The position numbers were made by a program, and so were the translations under genes. From Caenispirillum bisanense (GTDB lineage: Bacteria > Pseudomonadota > Alphaproteobacteria > Rhodospirillales > Rhodospirillaceae), in the NCBI RefSeq assembly GCF_039523075.1, contig NZ_BAAAEP010000009.1, forward strand, positions 1 through 64,000: 64,000 nucleotides of DNA, written 5' to 3'. This document shows, one piece after another, positions 7,742-17,079 of the stretch (positions within the stretch are counted from its first letter, which is position 1; the number at the start of each line of letters is the position of its first letter). The notes under the pieces were generated by a model. That model had not been told where the DNA came from, searched no databases, and was given only the letters and a program-made list of their open reading frames with translations.

Positions 7742-7918
7742 AGGCCTTGCTCCTGTGGCGGAGGGGGATCACGCGGGCAACGAAGCTTGCGGGAGACGGT
7801 GCGTCTGTCAACACACCCCCACCCTGCCCATCCGGCGTATCCCGCCGGGGTTCGAACCGGCGGCGGAAAGGGGCTATAGTCGCTGCACCGACGCGGACCG
7901 ATCACAAGGAGAGCCGAC

Positions 7919-8917
7919 GTGCAGCTGCAGCACCCCTACCTCCTCTTCCTCGGCGATGCCCAGGACGACCTGGCGGCCAAGACCGCCGCCGGCATCGCCC
8001 AGTGGCGGCCGGAGTGGTGTGTGGGACAGTTGCGCCTGCCCGGCTGCCAGACCACCCTCGGCCTGCCCGACATGACCCTGGAGGAAGCCCGCGAGGCCGG
8101 CGCCCGCACCCTGGTGGTGGGCGTCGCCAACCGTGGCGGCATCATCTCCGAGGGCTGGCAGCAGACCTTCCTCGACGCCCTCGACCTCGGCTACGACATC
8201 GCCGCCGGCCTGCACCAGCGGCTGGTGGACATCCCCGCCCTGCGGCAGGCGGCCGACCATCGCGGCCGGCTGCTGGCCGACGTGCGCCACCCGCGCGAGC
8301 GGTTCGGCGTCGGCACCGGCGAGCCGCGCACCGGCCGCCGCCTGCTGGCGGTCGGCACCGACTGCTCGGTCGGCAAGATGTATACGACCCTAGCGCTGGA
8401 GCGGGAGATGAAGGCGCGCGGCATGAAGGCCGACTTCCGCGCCACCGGCCAGACCGGCATCCTCATCGCCGGCACCGGCGTGTCGGTGGATGCGGTGGTG
8501 GCGGACTTCATCTCCGGCGCCGTCGAAAGCCTGTGCCCCGCCCACGATGACGACCACTGGGATCTGATCGAGGGCCAGGGCTCGCTGTTCCACCCGAGCT
8601 TCGCCGGCGTCTCCCTCGGCCTACTGCACGGCGCCCAGGCCGATTCCCTGGTGCTCTGCCACGAGCCGGACCGCCTGCACATGCGCGGCCTGCCGCAGCA
8701 GCCGCTGCCCGACCTGCAGGAGTGCATGGACCTCAACCTCGCCTGCGCCCGCCTGACCAGCCCGTCGCCGCGCTTCGTCGGCATCGCGCTCAACACCCGG
8801 CGGCTGGACGACTCGGCGGCCGAGCGGGTGCTGAAGGAAACCGCCGACCGCTTCGGCCTGCCGGCGGTGGACCCGGTGCGCACCGGCGTCGGCCCCATCG
8901 TCGACCGGCTGGTCTGA
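7919..8917 (+). CDS. dgcN: DUF1611 protein, DgcN-type D-glutamate N-acetyltransferase
   Basis: A 332-residue DUF1611 protein with an N-terminal Rossmann-like domain and a C-terminal P-loop domain (Walker A GTDCSVGKMYTT). DgcN proteins N-acetylate D-glutamate, and the neighbouring DgcA then racemises N-acetyl-D-glutamate for entry into L-glutamate metabolism. The strict pairing with a DgcA-like enolase-superfamily gene four bases downstream supports this reading. GTG start with AAGGAG upstream. The older annotation for this family is NAD-dependent epimerase/dehydratase or DUF1611 protein. Confidence 0.82.
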   Translation: MQLQHPYLLFLGDAQDDLAAKTAAGIAQWRPEWCVGQLRLPGCQTTLGLPDMTLEEAREAGARTLVVGVANRGGIISEGWQQTFLDALDLGYDIAAGLHQRLVDIPALRQAADHRGRLLADVRHPRERFGVGTGEPRTGRRLLAVGTDCSVGKMYTTLALEREMKARGMKADFRATGQTGILIAGTGVSVDAVVADFISGAVESLCPAHDDDHWDLIEGQGSLFHPSFAGVSLGLLHGAQADSLVLCHEPDRLHMRGLPQQPLPDLQECMDLNLACARLTSPSPRFVGIALNTRRLDDSAAERVLKETADRFGLPAVDPVRTGVGPIVDRLV

Positions 8918-8921
8918 GCCC

Positions 8922-9923
8922 ATGGCCGTCACCGACACCGCGATCGCCCTTGCCGTCCGCCATGAAAGCTGGCCCATCGCCGGCAGCTTCACCATCGCCC
9001 GCGGCTCCAAGACCAGCGCCGAGGTGGTGGTGGTGGAGCTGGCGCGCGGCCCTGCCCGCGGCCGCGCCGAATGCGTGCCCTACCCCCGCTACGGCGAGAG
9101 CGTCGAGGGAGTGACGGCCGCCATCGAGTCGCTGCGCGAGCGGCTGGCGGACGGCGCCGTCGACCGCGCCGCCCTGCAGGATCTGCTGCCAGCCGGTGCC
9201 GCCCGCAATGCGCTCGACTGCGCCCTGTGGGATCTGGAGGCCAAGGAGTCGGGGGTTCCGGTCTGGCAGGCGGCGGGCATGCCGCGGCCGCAGCCGCTGG
9301 TGACGGCGGAGACCATCGGCATCGGCACCCCGGACGAGATGGCGGAGAAGGCAGCCCGCCTCGCCGCCCGGCCGCTGCTGAAGGTGAAGGTGGGCGCCGA
9401 TCTGGTGGTGGAGCGGGTGCGGGCGGTGCGTGCCGCCGCCCCCGCAGCCCGCATGATCGTCGACGCCAACGAGGGCTGGACGCCCGACCTCATGCAGGCG
9501 GTGATGCCGGCCCTGGCCGACCTGGGCGTCGACCTGATTGAACAGCCGCTGCCGGCCGATGCCGACGGCTGGCTCGCCGCCTACCGCAGCCCGGTGCCGC
9601 TGTGCGCCGACGAAAGCCTGCACACCGCCGACGACGTCGCCGCCCTGACCGACCGCTATCAGGTGGTCAACATCAAGCTCGACAAGACCGGCGGCCTGAC
9701 CGAGGCGCTGCGCCTGCGGGCGGCGGCGGAAGCGGCGGGGCTCGGCATCATGGTCGGGTGCATGGTGGGCACGTCGCTGGCCATGGCGCCGGCCGCCATC
9801 GTCGCCGCCGGCGCCGCCTTCGTCGACCTGGACGGACCGCTGCTGCTGGCCCGCGACCGCGACGGCGGCATCACCTTCGACAACGGCCTCCTGCACCCTC
9901 CCGCCGCTGCCCTGTGGGGCTGA
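8922..9923 (+). CDS. dgcA: N-acetyl-D-glutamate racemase DgcA (enolase superfamily)
   Basis: A 333-residue member of the muconate lactonising/dipeptide epimerase group. The catalytic lysine motif KVKVG, the three metal ligands (VDANEGW, IEQPL, CADES) and the second lysine in IKLDKTGGL are all present and correctly ordered. Family knowledge would allow L-Ala-D/L-Glu epimerase. The immediate dgcN partner makes racemisation of N-acetyl-D-glutamate the better assignment. The four-base gap to dgcN implies a two-gene operon. Confidence 0.85.
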   Translation: MAVTDTAIALAVRHESWPIAGSFTIARGSKTSAEVVVVELARGPARGRAECVPYPRYGESVEGVTAAIESLRERLADGAVDRAALQDLLPAGAARNALDCALWDLEAKESGVPVWQAAGMPRPQPLVTAETIGIGTPDEMAEKAARLAARPLLKVKVGADLVVERVRAVRAAAPAARMIVDANEGWTPDLMQAVMPALADLGVDLIEQPLPADADGWLAAYRSPVPLCADESLHTADDVAALTDRYQVVNIKLDKTGGLTEALRLRAAAEAAGLGIMVGCMVGTSLAMAPAAIVAAGAAFVDLDGPLLLARDRDGGITFDNGLLHPPAAALWG

Positions 9924-10055
9924 CGAACGGGGCAGGTGAGAGCTGTTCCAGACTGCCGCAAAGTCGCCCGCGACATTCGCCATAGGGCGGGCCATTTTCC
10001 TTGCAAACTGGCGCCGGCCGTTCTATTCCCCTCAAAAGTGGTATGGGGGATTGCG

Positions 10056-11276
10056 ATGCGGGATGAGTCTGTCGGACCGCGGGGTCTGAAGACCGGCATG
10101 GGCTTGAAGCGGGTCAATGCGGCCGCGTATTTCGACGGCGCCCTGTCGCGGTTCTCGCGCGAGATGAGCCGCGCCATCCTGCATGACCTGGTGGTCCCGA
10201 CCGGCCATTCCCCGCTGGTGCAGCGCCGCCGCGCCGGGCTGATCGTGTCCCGCGTGCGGTGGGTGGCGGCGGTGTTCGCCATCCTGACGCCGCTGTGGAT
10301 CGGCGTCGACCTCTCCATCTTCCCGGAACCGCTGGCGTGGTGGCTGGCCGGCCTGCGGGTCATGGCCTCGGTCGCCTTCGCCTCGGTGGCGCTGGCCTTC
10401 CGCAACACCGAAAGCATGAAGGTGGCGTCGCTGGCGCTGGCCTCGCTGCTGGCGGTGCCGACGGTCTTCTTCCTTATCTCCGACCCGCTGGTTTCCGGCT
10501 ATCCCATCGACGGGCTGGCCCAGGCGCTGGCCGCCGGCTACGCCTTCCTGCCGTTCGTGATGGTGGCCGGCCTGTCGGTGTTCCCCATCACGGCGACCGA
10601 AGGGGCGGCCTACTCCGCGCCGCTCATCCTGGCCACCATCGCCATCATCGCCGGCGATTTCGAGCTGCTGCCGTTCCGCACCTACCTCGGCGCCCTGTGG
10701 CTGCTCGGGCTGATCTCGGTGGTGGCGACGCTGGCCGGCATGAGCCAGCTGCACTTCATGATCCAGCTGGTCAACCAGGCCAGCCACGACGCCCTGACCA
10801 AGGTCTACACCCGCCGCGTCGGCGAGGAACTGCTGGACGTGCAGTTCTCCAGCGCCATGCGCGGCGGCACCCCGCTGGCGCTGGCCTTCGTCGACCTCGA
10901 CAACTTCAAGTCGGTCAACGACCGCTACGGCCACGAGGAAGGCGACAACACCCTGCGCAAGGCCACCGAGCAGCTGCGCAAGGTGCTGCGCCGCGGCGAC
11001 ATCCTCATCCGCTGGGGCGGCGAGGAATTCCTGGTGGTCATGCCCGGCACCGACGCCAAGGGGGCCCGCGTCGCCATCGAGCGCCTGCGCGCCGAGGGCC
11101 TCGGCCCGCGCCCGGATGGCGTGCAGCAGACCGCCTCCATCGGCATCGCCGAGCGCATGGCCGACAGCACGGCCGACTGGGGCGATCTGGTGGAAAAGGC
11201 CGACCAGCGCATGTACGTGGCGAAGAAAAGCGGCAAGGACCGCGTCGTCACCATCGGCGACGAGACCTTCTTCTAA
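10056..11276 (+). CDS. Membrane-anchored diguanylate cyclase (GGDEF)
   Basis: A 406-residue protein. About six hydrophobic segments span residues ~60-245, followed by a GGDEF domain that makes cyclic di-GMP from two GTP. The active-site signature is GGEEF at residues 321-325. The inhibitory I-site RxxD (R312-D315) lies exactly five residues upstream, so product feedback is expected. There is no EAL domain. The membrane part has no named sensor domain that I recognise. The start at 10056 has GGGGA upstream; the open frame begins earlier, without a ribosome-binding site. The gene stands alone between dgcA and the trehalose operon. Confidence 0.9.
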   Translation: MRDESVGPRGLKTGMGLKRVNAAAYFDGALSRFSREMSRAILHDLVVPTGHSPLVQRRRAGLIVSRVRWVAAVFAILTPLWIGVDLSIFPEPLAWWLAGLRVMASVAFASVALAFRNTESMKVASLALASLLAVPTVFFLISDPLVSGYPIDGLAQALAAGYAFLPFVMVAGLSVFPITATEGAAYSAPLILATIAIIAGDFELLPFRTYLGALWLLGLISVVATLAGMSQLHFMIQLVNQASHDALTKVYTRRVGEELLDVQFSSAMRGGTPLALAFVDLDNFKSVNDRYGHEEGDNTLRKATEQLRKVLRRGDILIRWGGEEFLVVMPGTDAKGARVAIERLRAEGLGPRPDGVQQTASIGIAERMADSTADWGDLVEKADQRMYVAKKSGKDRVVTIGDETFF

Positions 11277-11348
11277 CCCTCGCCACCACCGCCTTCCCCT
11301 CCGTCACCGCCCGACGCCGTCGGTTCATCCGGCGGTCATGATCGGCCC

Positions 11349-11372
11349 GCGGGTACCTTTGAGGGTACCCGC
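11349..11372. promoter_or_regulatory. Perfect 9-bp inverted repeat upstream of the trehalose operon
   Basis: GCGGGTACC, six-base spacer TTTGAG, GGTACCCGC. It lies 72 bases after the cyclase stop and ~170 bases before the first trehalose gene, in a 266-bp intergenic region with no other clear signal. It could be an operator for the operon or a transcript-end hairpin. There is no T-tract. Confidence 0.4.
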
Positions 11373-11542
11373 CGCCGCCCATCCCTGTTACGGTTGTCGG
11401 CAAGCTCGCGTCACCACTTTGATTCTGCTGAGGAACCCGTCCGGCGGCACAGCCGTTTGGCGGGGAGACGGCGGGATCGGGAGTCCGCGGCGCCGCATCC
11501 GGCGTGTGTCATCCCGTCCCGCTGCCAAGGAAAGGCAAAGGG

Positions 11543-12298
11543 ATGAACCGCGCCCTGCCCCGGCCGACCGCGCTGGGTCTGACCGCCGTCGTCTTCGACC
11601 TGGATGGCGTGGTCACGCGCACCGCCACAGTGCATGCCGCCGCCTGGGCGGCCCTGTTCGACGGCTACCTGCAGGAGCGGGCGGCCCGCACCGGCGAGCC
11701 GTTCCGCCCGTTCGACCGCGGCACCGACTACACCGCCTGGGTGGACGGCAAGCCGCGCTATGACGGCGTCGCCGCCTTCCTGGAGTCGCGCGGCATCCGC
11801 CTGCCGTGGGGCGACCCCGCCGACCCGCCGGAGGCGGACACCGTCTGCGGCCTCGGCAACCGCAAGAACGCCCTGTTCCACGAGGCTCTGGCGCGCGAGC
11901 CGGTGGAGGTCTTCCCCGGCGCCCGCCGCTTCATCAATGCCTGCCGCGACGCCGGCCTCGCCTGCGCCCTGTGCTCGTCGTCGAAGAACGCCCGCGCCGT
12001 CCTGGAGAAGGCCGGGCTGACGGCCCTGTTCGATGCCGTGGTCGACGGCGTCCATGCCGCCGAGCACCACCTGCCCGGCAAGCCCGCCCCCGACACCTTC
12101 CTCGCCGCCGCCCGCATGGTGGGGGCGGAACCGTCCCGTGCCGCCGTGGTGGAGGATGCGGTGGTCGGCGTGGAGGCCGGCCGCGCCGGCGACTTCGCGC
12201 TGGTCATCGGCATCGACCGCGGCGCCGGCGCCGACGCCCTGCTCCGCCACGGCGCCGACATCGTCGTCACAGACCTGGGAGAGTTCGAGCGTGTCTGA
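11543..12298 (+). CDS. pgmB: Beta-phosphoglucomutase-type HAD hydrolase
   Basis: A 251-residue HAD protein with the nucleophile motif VVFDLDGVV (the second Asp is the general acid/base), CSSSKNA (motif II), the lysine in LPGKPAPDTF and VVEDAVVGVEAG (motif IV). The DGVVTRTA and VHAAAW signatures match beta-PGM proteins that act beside GH65 phosphorylases and convert beta-glucose-1-phosphate to glucose-6-phosphate. It is the first gene of a five-gene operon and overlaps otsB by eight bases. The start at 11543 follows an AAAGGG purine tract; an upstream ATG at 11504 lacks one. Confidence 0.87.
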   Translation: MNRALPRPTALGLTAVVFDLDGVVTRTATVHAAAWAALFDGYLQERAARTGEPFRPFDRGTDYTAWVDGKPRYDGVAAFLESRGIRLPWGDPADPPEADTVCGLGNRKNALFHEALAREPVEVFPGARRFINACRDAGLACALCSSSKNARAVLEKAGLTALFDAVVDGVHAAEHHLPGKPAPDTFLAAARMVGAEPSRAAVVEDAVVGVEAGRAGDFALVIGIDRGAGADALLRHGADIVVTDLGEFERV

Positions 12299-13160
12299 CG
12301 CCGCCATCCGCCGCCGCCGCCTGTCCGCCGTGCCGCACGCGCTGGACGCCTTCGCCGACCTCGCCGCCGCCCTGGGCGGCCGCACCCCGGCGCTGTTCCT
12401 GGATTACGACGGCACCCTCACCGGCATCATGCCCCACCCCGACGACGCGGTGCTGAGCGACTCCGCCCGCCAGTTGCTGCGGCGGGTGGCGGAGGTGCTG
12501 CCGGTGGCGGTGGTGTCGGGGCGCGACCGGCCCAACGTCGAGCGCATGGTCGGCATCGACCACCTGACCTACGCCGGCAGCCACGGCTTCGATGTCGAGG
12601 TGGCCGGCGGCGAGGCGGTCAAAAGCCCGGTCGACGGCGACTGGACCGAGGTGCTGGACAAGGCCGAACAGCAGTTGCGCGACGGCCTCGCCGAGGTGCC
12701 GGGCAGTCTGGTGGAGCGCAAGAAGTTCTCCATCGCCGCCCACTACCGCAGCGTCGCCGACGACGATTATCCCCGCTTCCGGGCGGTGCTGGACGGGGTG
12801 GTGGCGGACTTTTCCGACCTGAAGGAAAAGTCCGGCAAGAAGATCTTCGAGTTCCAGCCGGCCATCGACTGGGACAAGGGCCGCTGCGTGCTGTGGCTGC
12901 TGGAGGCGCTGGACCTGCGGCGACCGGACATCGCGCCGCTGTTCCTCGGCGACGACGTCACCGACGAGGATGCCTTCGCCGCCCTGCAGGGCACCGAGGG
13001 CGGCCTCGGCATCGTCTGCGCCGACGGGGCGGAGGAACCGGACCGCGCCACCGCCGCCGCCTTCCGCGTCGATGATCCCGCCCAGGTGCTGACCCTGCTG
13101 GCGCGGCTGGCGGGCATCGACCTGCCGGCACCGGACGACCGCGAGGAGGGGCAGACATGA
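12291..13160 (+). CDS. otsB: Trehalose-6-phosphate phosphatase (OtsB)
   Basis: A 289-residue HAD phosphatase that dephosphorylates trehalose-6-phosphate to trehalose. Key motifs are LFLDYDGTLTGI (nucleophile Asp), VVSGRD, and the metal-binding FLGDDVTDEDAF. I chose the GTG at 12291, which overlaps the end of pgmB; the open frame continues upstream only as a shadow of that gene. It overlaps the next gene by four bases (ATGA), so translation is coupled through pgmB-otsB-GH65. Confidence 0.94.
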   Translation: MSDAAIRRRRLSAVPHALDAFADLAAALGGRTPALFLDYDGTLTGIMPHPDDAVLSDSARQLLRRVAEVLPVAVVSGRDRPNVERMVGIDHLTYAGSHGFDVEVAGGEAVKSPVDGDWTEVLDKAEQQLRDGLAEVPGSLVERKKFSIAAHYRSVADDDYPRFRAVLDGVVADFSDLKEKSGKKIFEFQPAIDWDKGRCVLWLLEALDLRRPDIAPLFLGDDVTDEDAFAALQGTEGGLGIVCADGAEEPDRATAAAFRVDDPAQVLTLLARLAGIDLPAPDDREEGQT

Positions 13161-15622
13161 GCGACGACGGCTGGACCCTGACCTACGACCGCTACGACCC
13201 CGCCGCGCAAGGGCTGCGCGAGGCGCTGTGCGCCGTCGGCAACGGCTTCACCGTCACCCGTGGCGCCTTCCCGTGGGCGACGGCCGGCGACACCCACTAT
13301 CCCGGCACCTACCTGGCCGGCGGCTACAACCGGCTGGTCACCCGCGTCGCCGACCGCGACGTGGTGAACGAGGATCTGGTCAACCTGCCCGACTGGTCGG
13401 CCCTGCGCCTGCGCATCGACGGCGGCCCGTGGCTCGACCTCGACGCCTGCGAGGTGCGGGAGTTCCGCCAGTCCCTCGACCTGCGCGGCGGCGTGCTGTG
13501 CGTCACCGCGCGGGTGCGCGACGGCGACGGCCGCGACTCGACCCTGACGGCGCGGCGCTTCGTCCACATGGAATACCCGCACCTGATGGCGCAAAGCCTC
13601 AGCCTGGAGGCGCACGGCTGGTCCGGCACGGTGGAGATCGACAGCCCGCTCGACGGCCGCATCGTCAACGCCGGCGTGCGCCGCTACGCCGACCTCGCCA
13701 GCCGCCACCTGGAGCCGGTGGAGACCCTGGCGTGGCGGCGCGACGGCTGCGATGCCGACGACGAGGGCGGCGAGCCGATCCTCTGCCTCGTCACCCGCTT
13801 CGTGCAGAGCCGCCTGCGCATCGGCCAGGCCGCCCGCACCCGCCTCTACCGCGACGGCGCCCCCCTGGCCGACGCCGGCAGCCGGGTGGAAACGCCGGTG
13901 GACGGGCTCATCCGCCAGGTATTCACGGTCGCCATGGCGCCGGGCGCGCCGGTGACGGTGGAGAAGGTGGCGGCGCTGCACACCGGCCGCGATGCCGCCA
14001 TTTCCGAGCCCGGACTGGCGGCGCGCGAGGCGGTGGCCTGCGCCCCCTGCATGGCCGACCTGGAAGCCACCCACCGGCGGGCCTGGGACCGCCTGTGGCG
14101 ACGCTGCGACATCGACGCCAACGGCGATGCCCGCACCCAGATGATCCTGCGGCTGCACATCTTCCACCTGCTGCAGACCCTGTCCCCCAACACCATCGAC
14201 CTCGACGTCGGCACTCCGGCGCGCGGCTGGCATGGCGAGGCCTATCGCGGCCATGTGTTCTGGGACGAGCTGTTCATCCTGCCGTTCCTGCACCTGCGGC
14301 TGCCGGCCATCGCCAAGGCCATGCTGCGCTACCGCCACCACCGCCTGGGGGCGGCGCGGCGGGCGGCGCGGGCGGCAGGCTTCCGGGGCGCCATGTTCCC
14401 CTGGCAGTCGGGCAGCGACGGGCGGGAGGAAAGCCAGGTCGTCCACCTTAACCCCAAGTCCGGCCGCTGGGTGCCCGACAACACCTGGCTGCAACGCCAT
14501 GTCTCGCTGGCGGTGGCCTACAACGCCTGGAGCCACTACGTCACCACCGGCGACCGCGCCTTCCTGGAAAGCCGCGGCGCCGAGCTGATCCTGGAGGTGA
14601 CGCGGTTCTTCGCCTCCCTCACCCATTTCAACGACGACCGCGGCCGCTATGAGATCCACGGCGTCATGGGGCCGGACGAGTACCACGACGCCTACCCCGA
14701 CAGCGAGTCGCCGGGGCTGAACAACAATGCCTACACCAACGTCTTCACCGCCTGGCTGATGACCACCGCCGGCCGCCTGCTGGCCGAGCTGGACCCGGAG
14801 ACGCGCGGCGATCTCTGCGCCAAGCTGCAGATCACGCCGGAGGAATGCGACCGCTGGGACGACATCGGCCACCGCCTGTTCGTGCCCTTCCACGACGACG
14901 GCATCCTCAGCCAGTTCGAGGGCTACGAGCACCTGCAGGAGTTCGACTGGGAGGGCTACCGCGAGCGCTACGGCGACATCCACCGCCTCGACCGCATCCT
15001 GGAGGCGGAGGGCGACAGCGCCAACCGCTACAAGCTGTCGAAGCAGGCCGATGCGCTGATGCTGTTCTACCTGTTCCCGGAACGGGAGCTGGAGGCGCTG
15101 CTCGACCGCCTCGGCTACCGGTTCGGGCCGGAGCAGTGGCGGCGCACGGTGGACTACTACCTTGCCCGCACCAGCCACGGCTCCACCCTGTCCTACCTGG
15201 TCCACACCTGGGTGATGGCCCGCAGCCACCCCGACCGGGCGTGGGATCTGTTCCGCACGGCGCTGGAAAGCGACATCTCCGACATCCAGGGCGGCACCAC
15301 GGCGGAAGGCATCCACCTCGGCGCCATGGCCGGTACGGTGGACCTGGTGCAGCGCTGCTTCACCGGCATGTCGGAACAGGACGGGACGCTGGTGTTCGAT
15401 CCGGTGATGCCCGGCCACCTGAAGGACATCGCCCTGCGCGTGCGCTTCCGCGAAAAATGGCTGCATGTGGCGCTGGGCGGCGGCTGCCTGACCCTGTCGG
15501 CCGCCGACGACTGGACCACCCCGCTGACGGTGGTGGTGCGGCAGCAACAAGCCACCCTCACCGCCGGGGAGGTTCGCGCGTTCTCCCTCCAGGACGATGC
15601 CGCCGAGCGGCGGCCGTCCTGA
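13157..15622 (+). CDS. Glycoside hydrolase family 65 protein, probable trehalose phosphorylase
   Basis: An 821-residue GH65 enzyme. It has an N-terminal beta-sandwich (to about residue 270), an (alpha/alpha)6 barrel with the general acid Glu508 in GPDEYHD, and a C-terminal beta-sheet domain. Family phosphate-binding features (TSHGSTLSY) point to a phosphorylase rather than a hydrolase. GH65 covers maltose, kojibiose, nigerose and trehalose phosphorylases. The flanking otsB, otsA, beta-phosphoglucomutase and glucokinase genes make trehalose phosphorolysis (beta-glucose-1-phosphate plus glucose) the most economical reading. No signal peptide is seen, so it is cytoplasmic. Confidence 0.88.
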   Translation: MSDDGWTLTYDRYDPAAQGLREALCAVGNGFTVTRGAFPWATAGDTHYPGTYLAGGYNRLVTRVADRDVVNEDLVNLPDWSALRLRIDGGPWLDLDACEVREFRQSLDLRGGVLCVTARVRDGDGRDSTLTARRFVHMEYPHLMAQSLSLEAHGWSGTVEIDSPLDGRIVNAGVRRYADLASRHLEPVETLAWRRDGCDADDEGGEPILCLVTRFVQSRLRIGQAARTRLYRDGAPLADAGSRVETPVDGLIRQVFTVAMAPGAPVTVEKVAALHTGRDAAISEPGLAAREAVACAPCMADLEATHRRAWDRLWRRCDIDANGDARTQMILRLHIFHLLQTLSPNTIDLDVGTPARGWHGEAYRGHVFWDELFILPFLHLRLPAIAKAMLRYRHHRLGAARRAARAAGFRGAMFPWQSGSDGREESQVVHLNPKSGRWVPDNTWLQRHVSLAVAYNAWSHYVTTGDRAFLESRGAELILEVTRFFASLTHFNDDRGRYEIHGVMGPDEYHDAYPDSESPGLNNNAYTNVFTAWLMTTAGRLLAELDPETRGDLCAKLQITPEECDRWDDIGHRLFVPFHDDGILSQFEGYEHLQEFDWEGYRERYGDIHRLDRILEAEGDSANRYKLSKQADALMLFYLFPERELEALLDRLGYRFGPEQWRRTVDYYLARTSHGSTLSYLVHTWVMARSHPDRAWDLFRTALESDISDIQGGTTAEGIHLGAMAGTVDLVQRCFTGMSEQDGTLVFDPVMPGHLKDIALRVRFREKWLHVALGGGCLTLSAADDWTTPLTVVVRQQQATLTAGEVRAFSLQDDAAERRPS

Positions 15623-15648
15623 CGGCGGCAACAAGACGGAGAACAGGC

Positions 15649-17043
15649 GTGTCCAGACTGGTGGTGGTATCCAACCGGGTGGCGGTGCCCGACGACGGAC
15701 CGGCGCGGGCCGGCGGGCTGGCGGTTGCCCTGCGCGAGGCGCTGCAGGAAAGCGGCGGCATCTGGTTCGGCTGGAGCGGCAAGAGCGTCGCCCGCCCGTC
15801 GGAGGAACCGACCATCACCGAGGCGCCGCCGGTGACCTATGCCACCCTCGACCTGTCGCGCCGCGACCACCAGGAATACTACAACGGCTTCGCCAACCGC
15901 ACCCTGTGGCCGCTGTTCCATTACCGCCTCGACCTCGCCGAGTTCAACCGCCAGGACTATGCCGGCTACCTGCGCGTCAACACCCACTTCGCCGAGAAGC
16001 TGCGGCCGCTGATCCGCGAGAGCGACGACATCTGGGTCCACGACTACCACCTGATCCCCTTCGCGAGCGAGCTGCGCCGCCTGGGAGTCGGCAACCGCAT
16101 CGGCTTCTTCCTGCACACCCCCTTCCCGGCCATGGAAGTGTTCCTCGCCCTGCCCAGCCACGAGCGGCTGGCGCGGTCGCTGTGCGCCTACGACGTGGTC
16201 GGCTTCCAGTCGATGAACGACCTGCGGGCCTTCCAGGACTACATCGTCCACGAGCAGCGCGGCGAGATCCTGGGCGACAACATGCTGCGCGCCTTCGGCC
16301 GCACCCTGCGGGCCGAGGTCTACCCCATCGGCATCGAGGTGGAGACCATGCAGCGCACCGCCGCCCACGCCATGCAGGAAAGCCAGCTGCGGCGGCTGGT
16401 GAAGCACATGGGCGACCGCCAGCTGATGATCGGCGTCGACCGCCTCGACTACTCCAAGGGCATCCCCGAACGGTTCCGCGCCTTCGAACGCTTCCTGCAG
16501 AAATATCCCGCCAACCAGGGGCGGGTGTCGCTGATGCAGATCGCCCCCGTCTCGCGCGGCGAGGTGCCGGAATACCGCAACATCCGCGCCGAGCTGGAAA
16601 GCCTGGCCGGCCACATCAACGGCGTCTACGGCGAACTGGACTGGATGCCCATCCGCTACCTCAACAAGGGCTTCCCGCGCGACACCCTGACCGGCTTCTA
16701 CCGGGTCTGCCGGGTGGGGGTGGTGACGCCCCTGCGCGACGGCATGAACCTGGTCGCCAAGGAATACGTCGCCAGCCAGAACCCGCACGAACCCGGCGTG
16801 CTGGTGCTGTCGCGCTTCGCCGGCGCGGCACGGGAGCTGGACGCCGCCCTGCTGGTCAACCCGTTCGACCATGAGAACGTCGCCGACGCCCTCAACCGCG
16901 CCCTCGCCATGCCGCTGGAGGAACGGCGCGAGCGCTGGGAAGCGATGATGCTGCGGGTCCACGACAGTTCGCTCGACAAGTGGCGCGAGCGCTTCCTGTC
17001 GGTGCTGCGCGCGGTGCCCGAAGGCGGGTATGCTGCCGCCTGA
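15649..17043 (+). CDS. otsA: Trehalose-6-phosphate synthase (OtsA), GT20
   Basis: A 464-residue retaining glycosyltransferase that makes trehalose-6-phosphate from a nucleotide-glucose and glucose-6-phosphate. It shows VVVSNRVAVP at the N-terminus, the WVHDYHL motif, FLHTPFPAMEVF, GVDRLDYSKGIPER and LRDGMNLVAKEY, all hallmarks of GT20. The N-terminal glycine-rich loop AGGLAVAL is present. GTG start at 15649 with GGAG upstream; the earlier open frame is a shadow of the GH65 gene. The gap to GH65 is 26 bases. Confidence 0.95.
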   Translation: MSRLVVVSNRVAVPDDGPARAGGLAVALREALQESGGIWFGWSGKSVARPSEEPTITEAPPVTYATLDLSRRDHQEYYNGFANRTLWPLFHYRLDLAEFNRQDYAGYLRVNTHFAEKLRPLIRESDDIWVHDYHLIPFASELRRLGVGNRIGFFLHTPFPAMEVFLALPSHERLARSLCAYDVVGFQSMNDLRAFQDYIVHEQRGEILGDNMLRAFGRTLRAEVYPIGIEVETMQRTAAHAMQESQLRRLVKHMGDRQLMIGVDRLDYSKGIPERFRAFERFLQKYPANQGRVSLMQIAPVSRGEVPEYRNIRAELESLAGHINGVYGELDWMPIRYLNKGFPRDTLTGFYRVCRVGVVTPLRDGMNLVAKEYVASQNPHEPGVLVLSRFAGAARELDAALLVNPFDHENVADALNRALAMPLEERRERWEAMMLRVHDSSLDKWRERFLSVLRAVPEGGYAAA

Positions 17044-17079
17044 CACCGTCGTCCGTCAGCCGTCCTTCGGGAGTTGTCC

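Noticed and set aside
7849..7858. GGTTCGAACC resembling a tRNA T-loop
   Set aside because: No cloverleaf could be built on either strand: no acceptor, D-arm or anticodon stem pairs at proper spacing and no CCA end.
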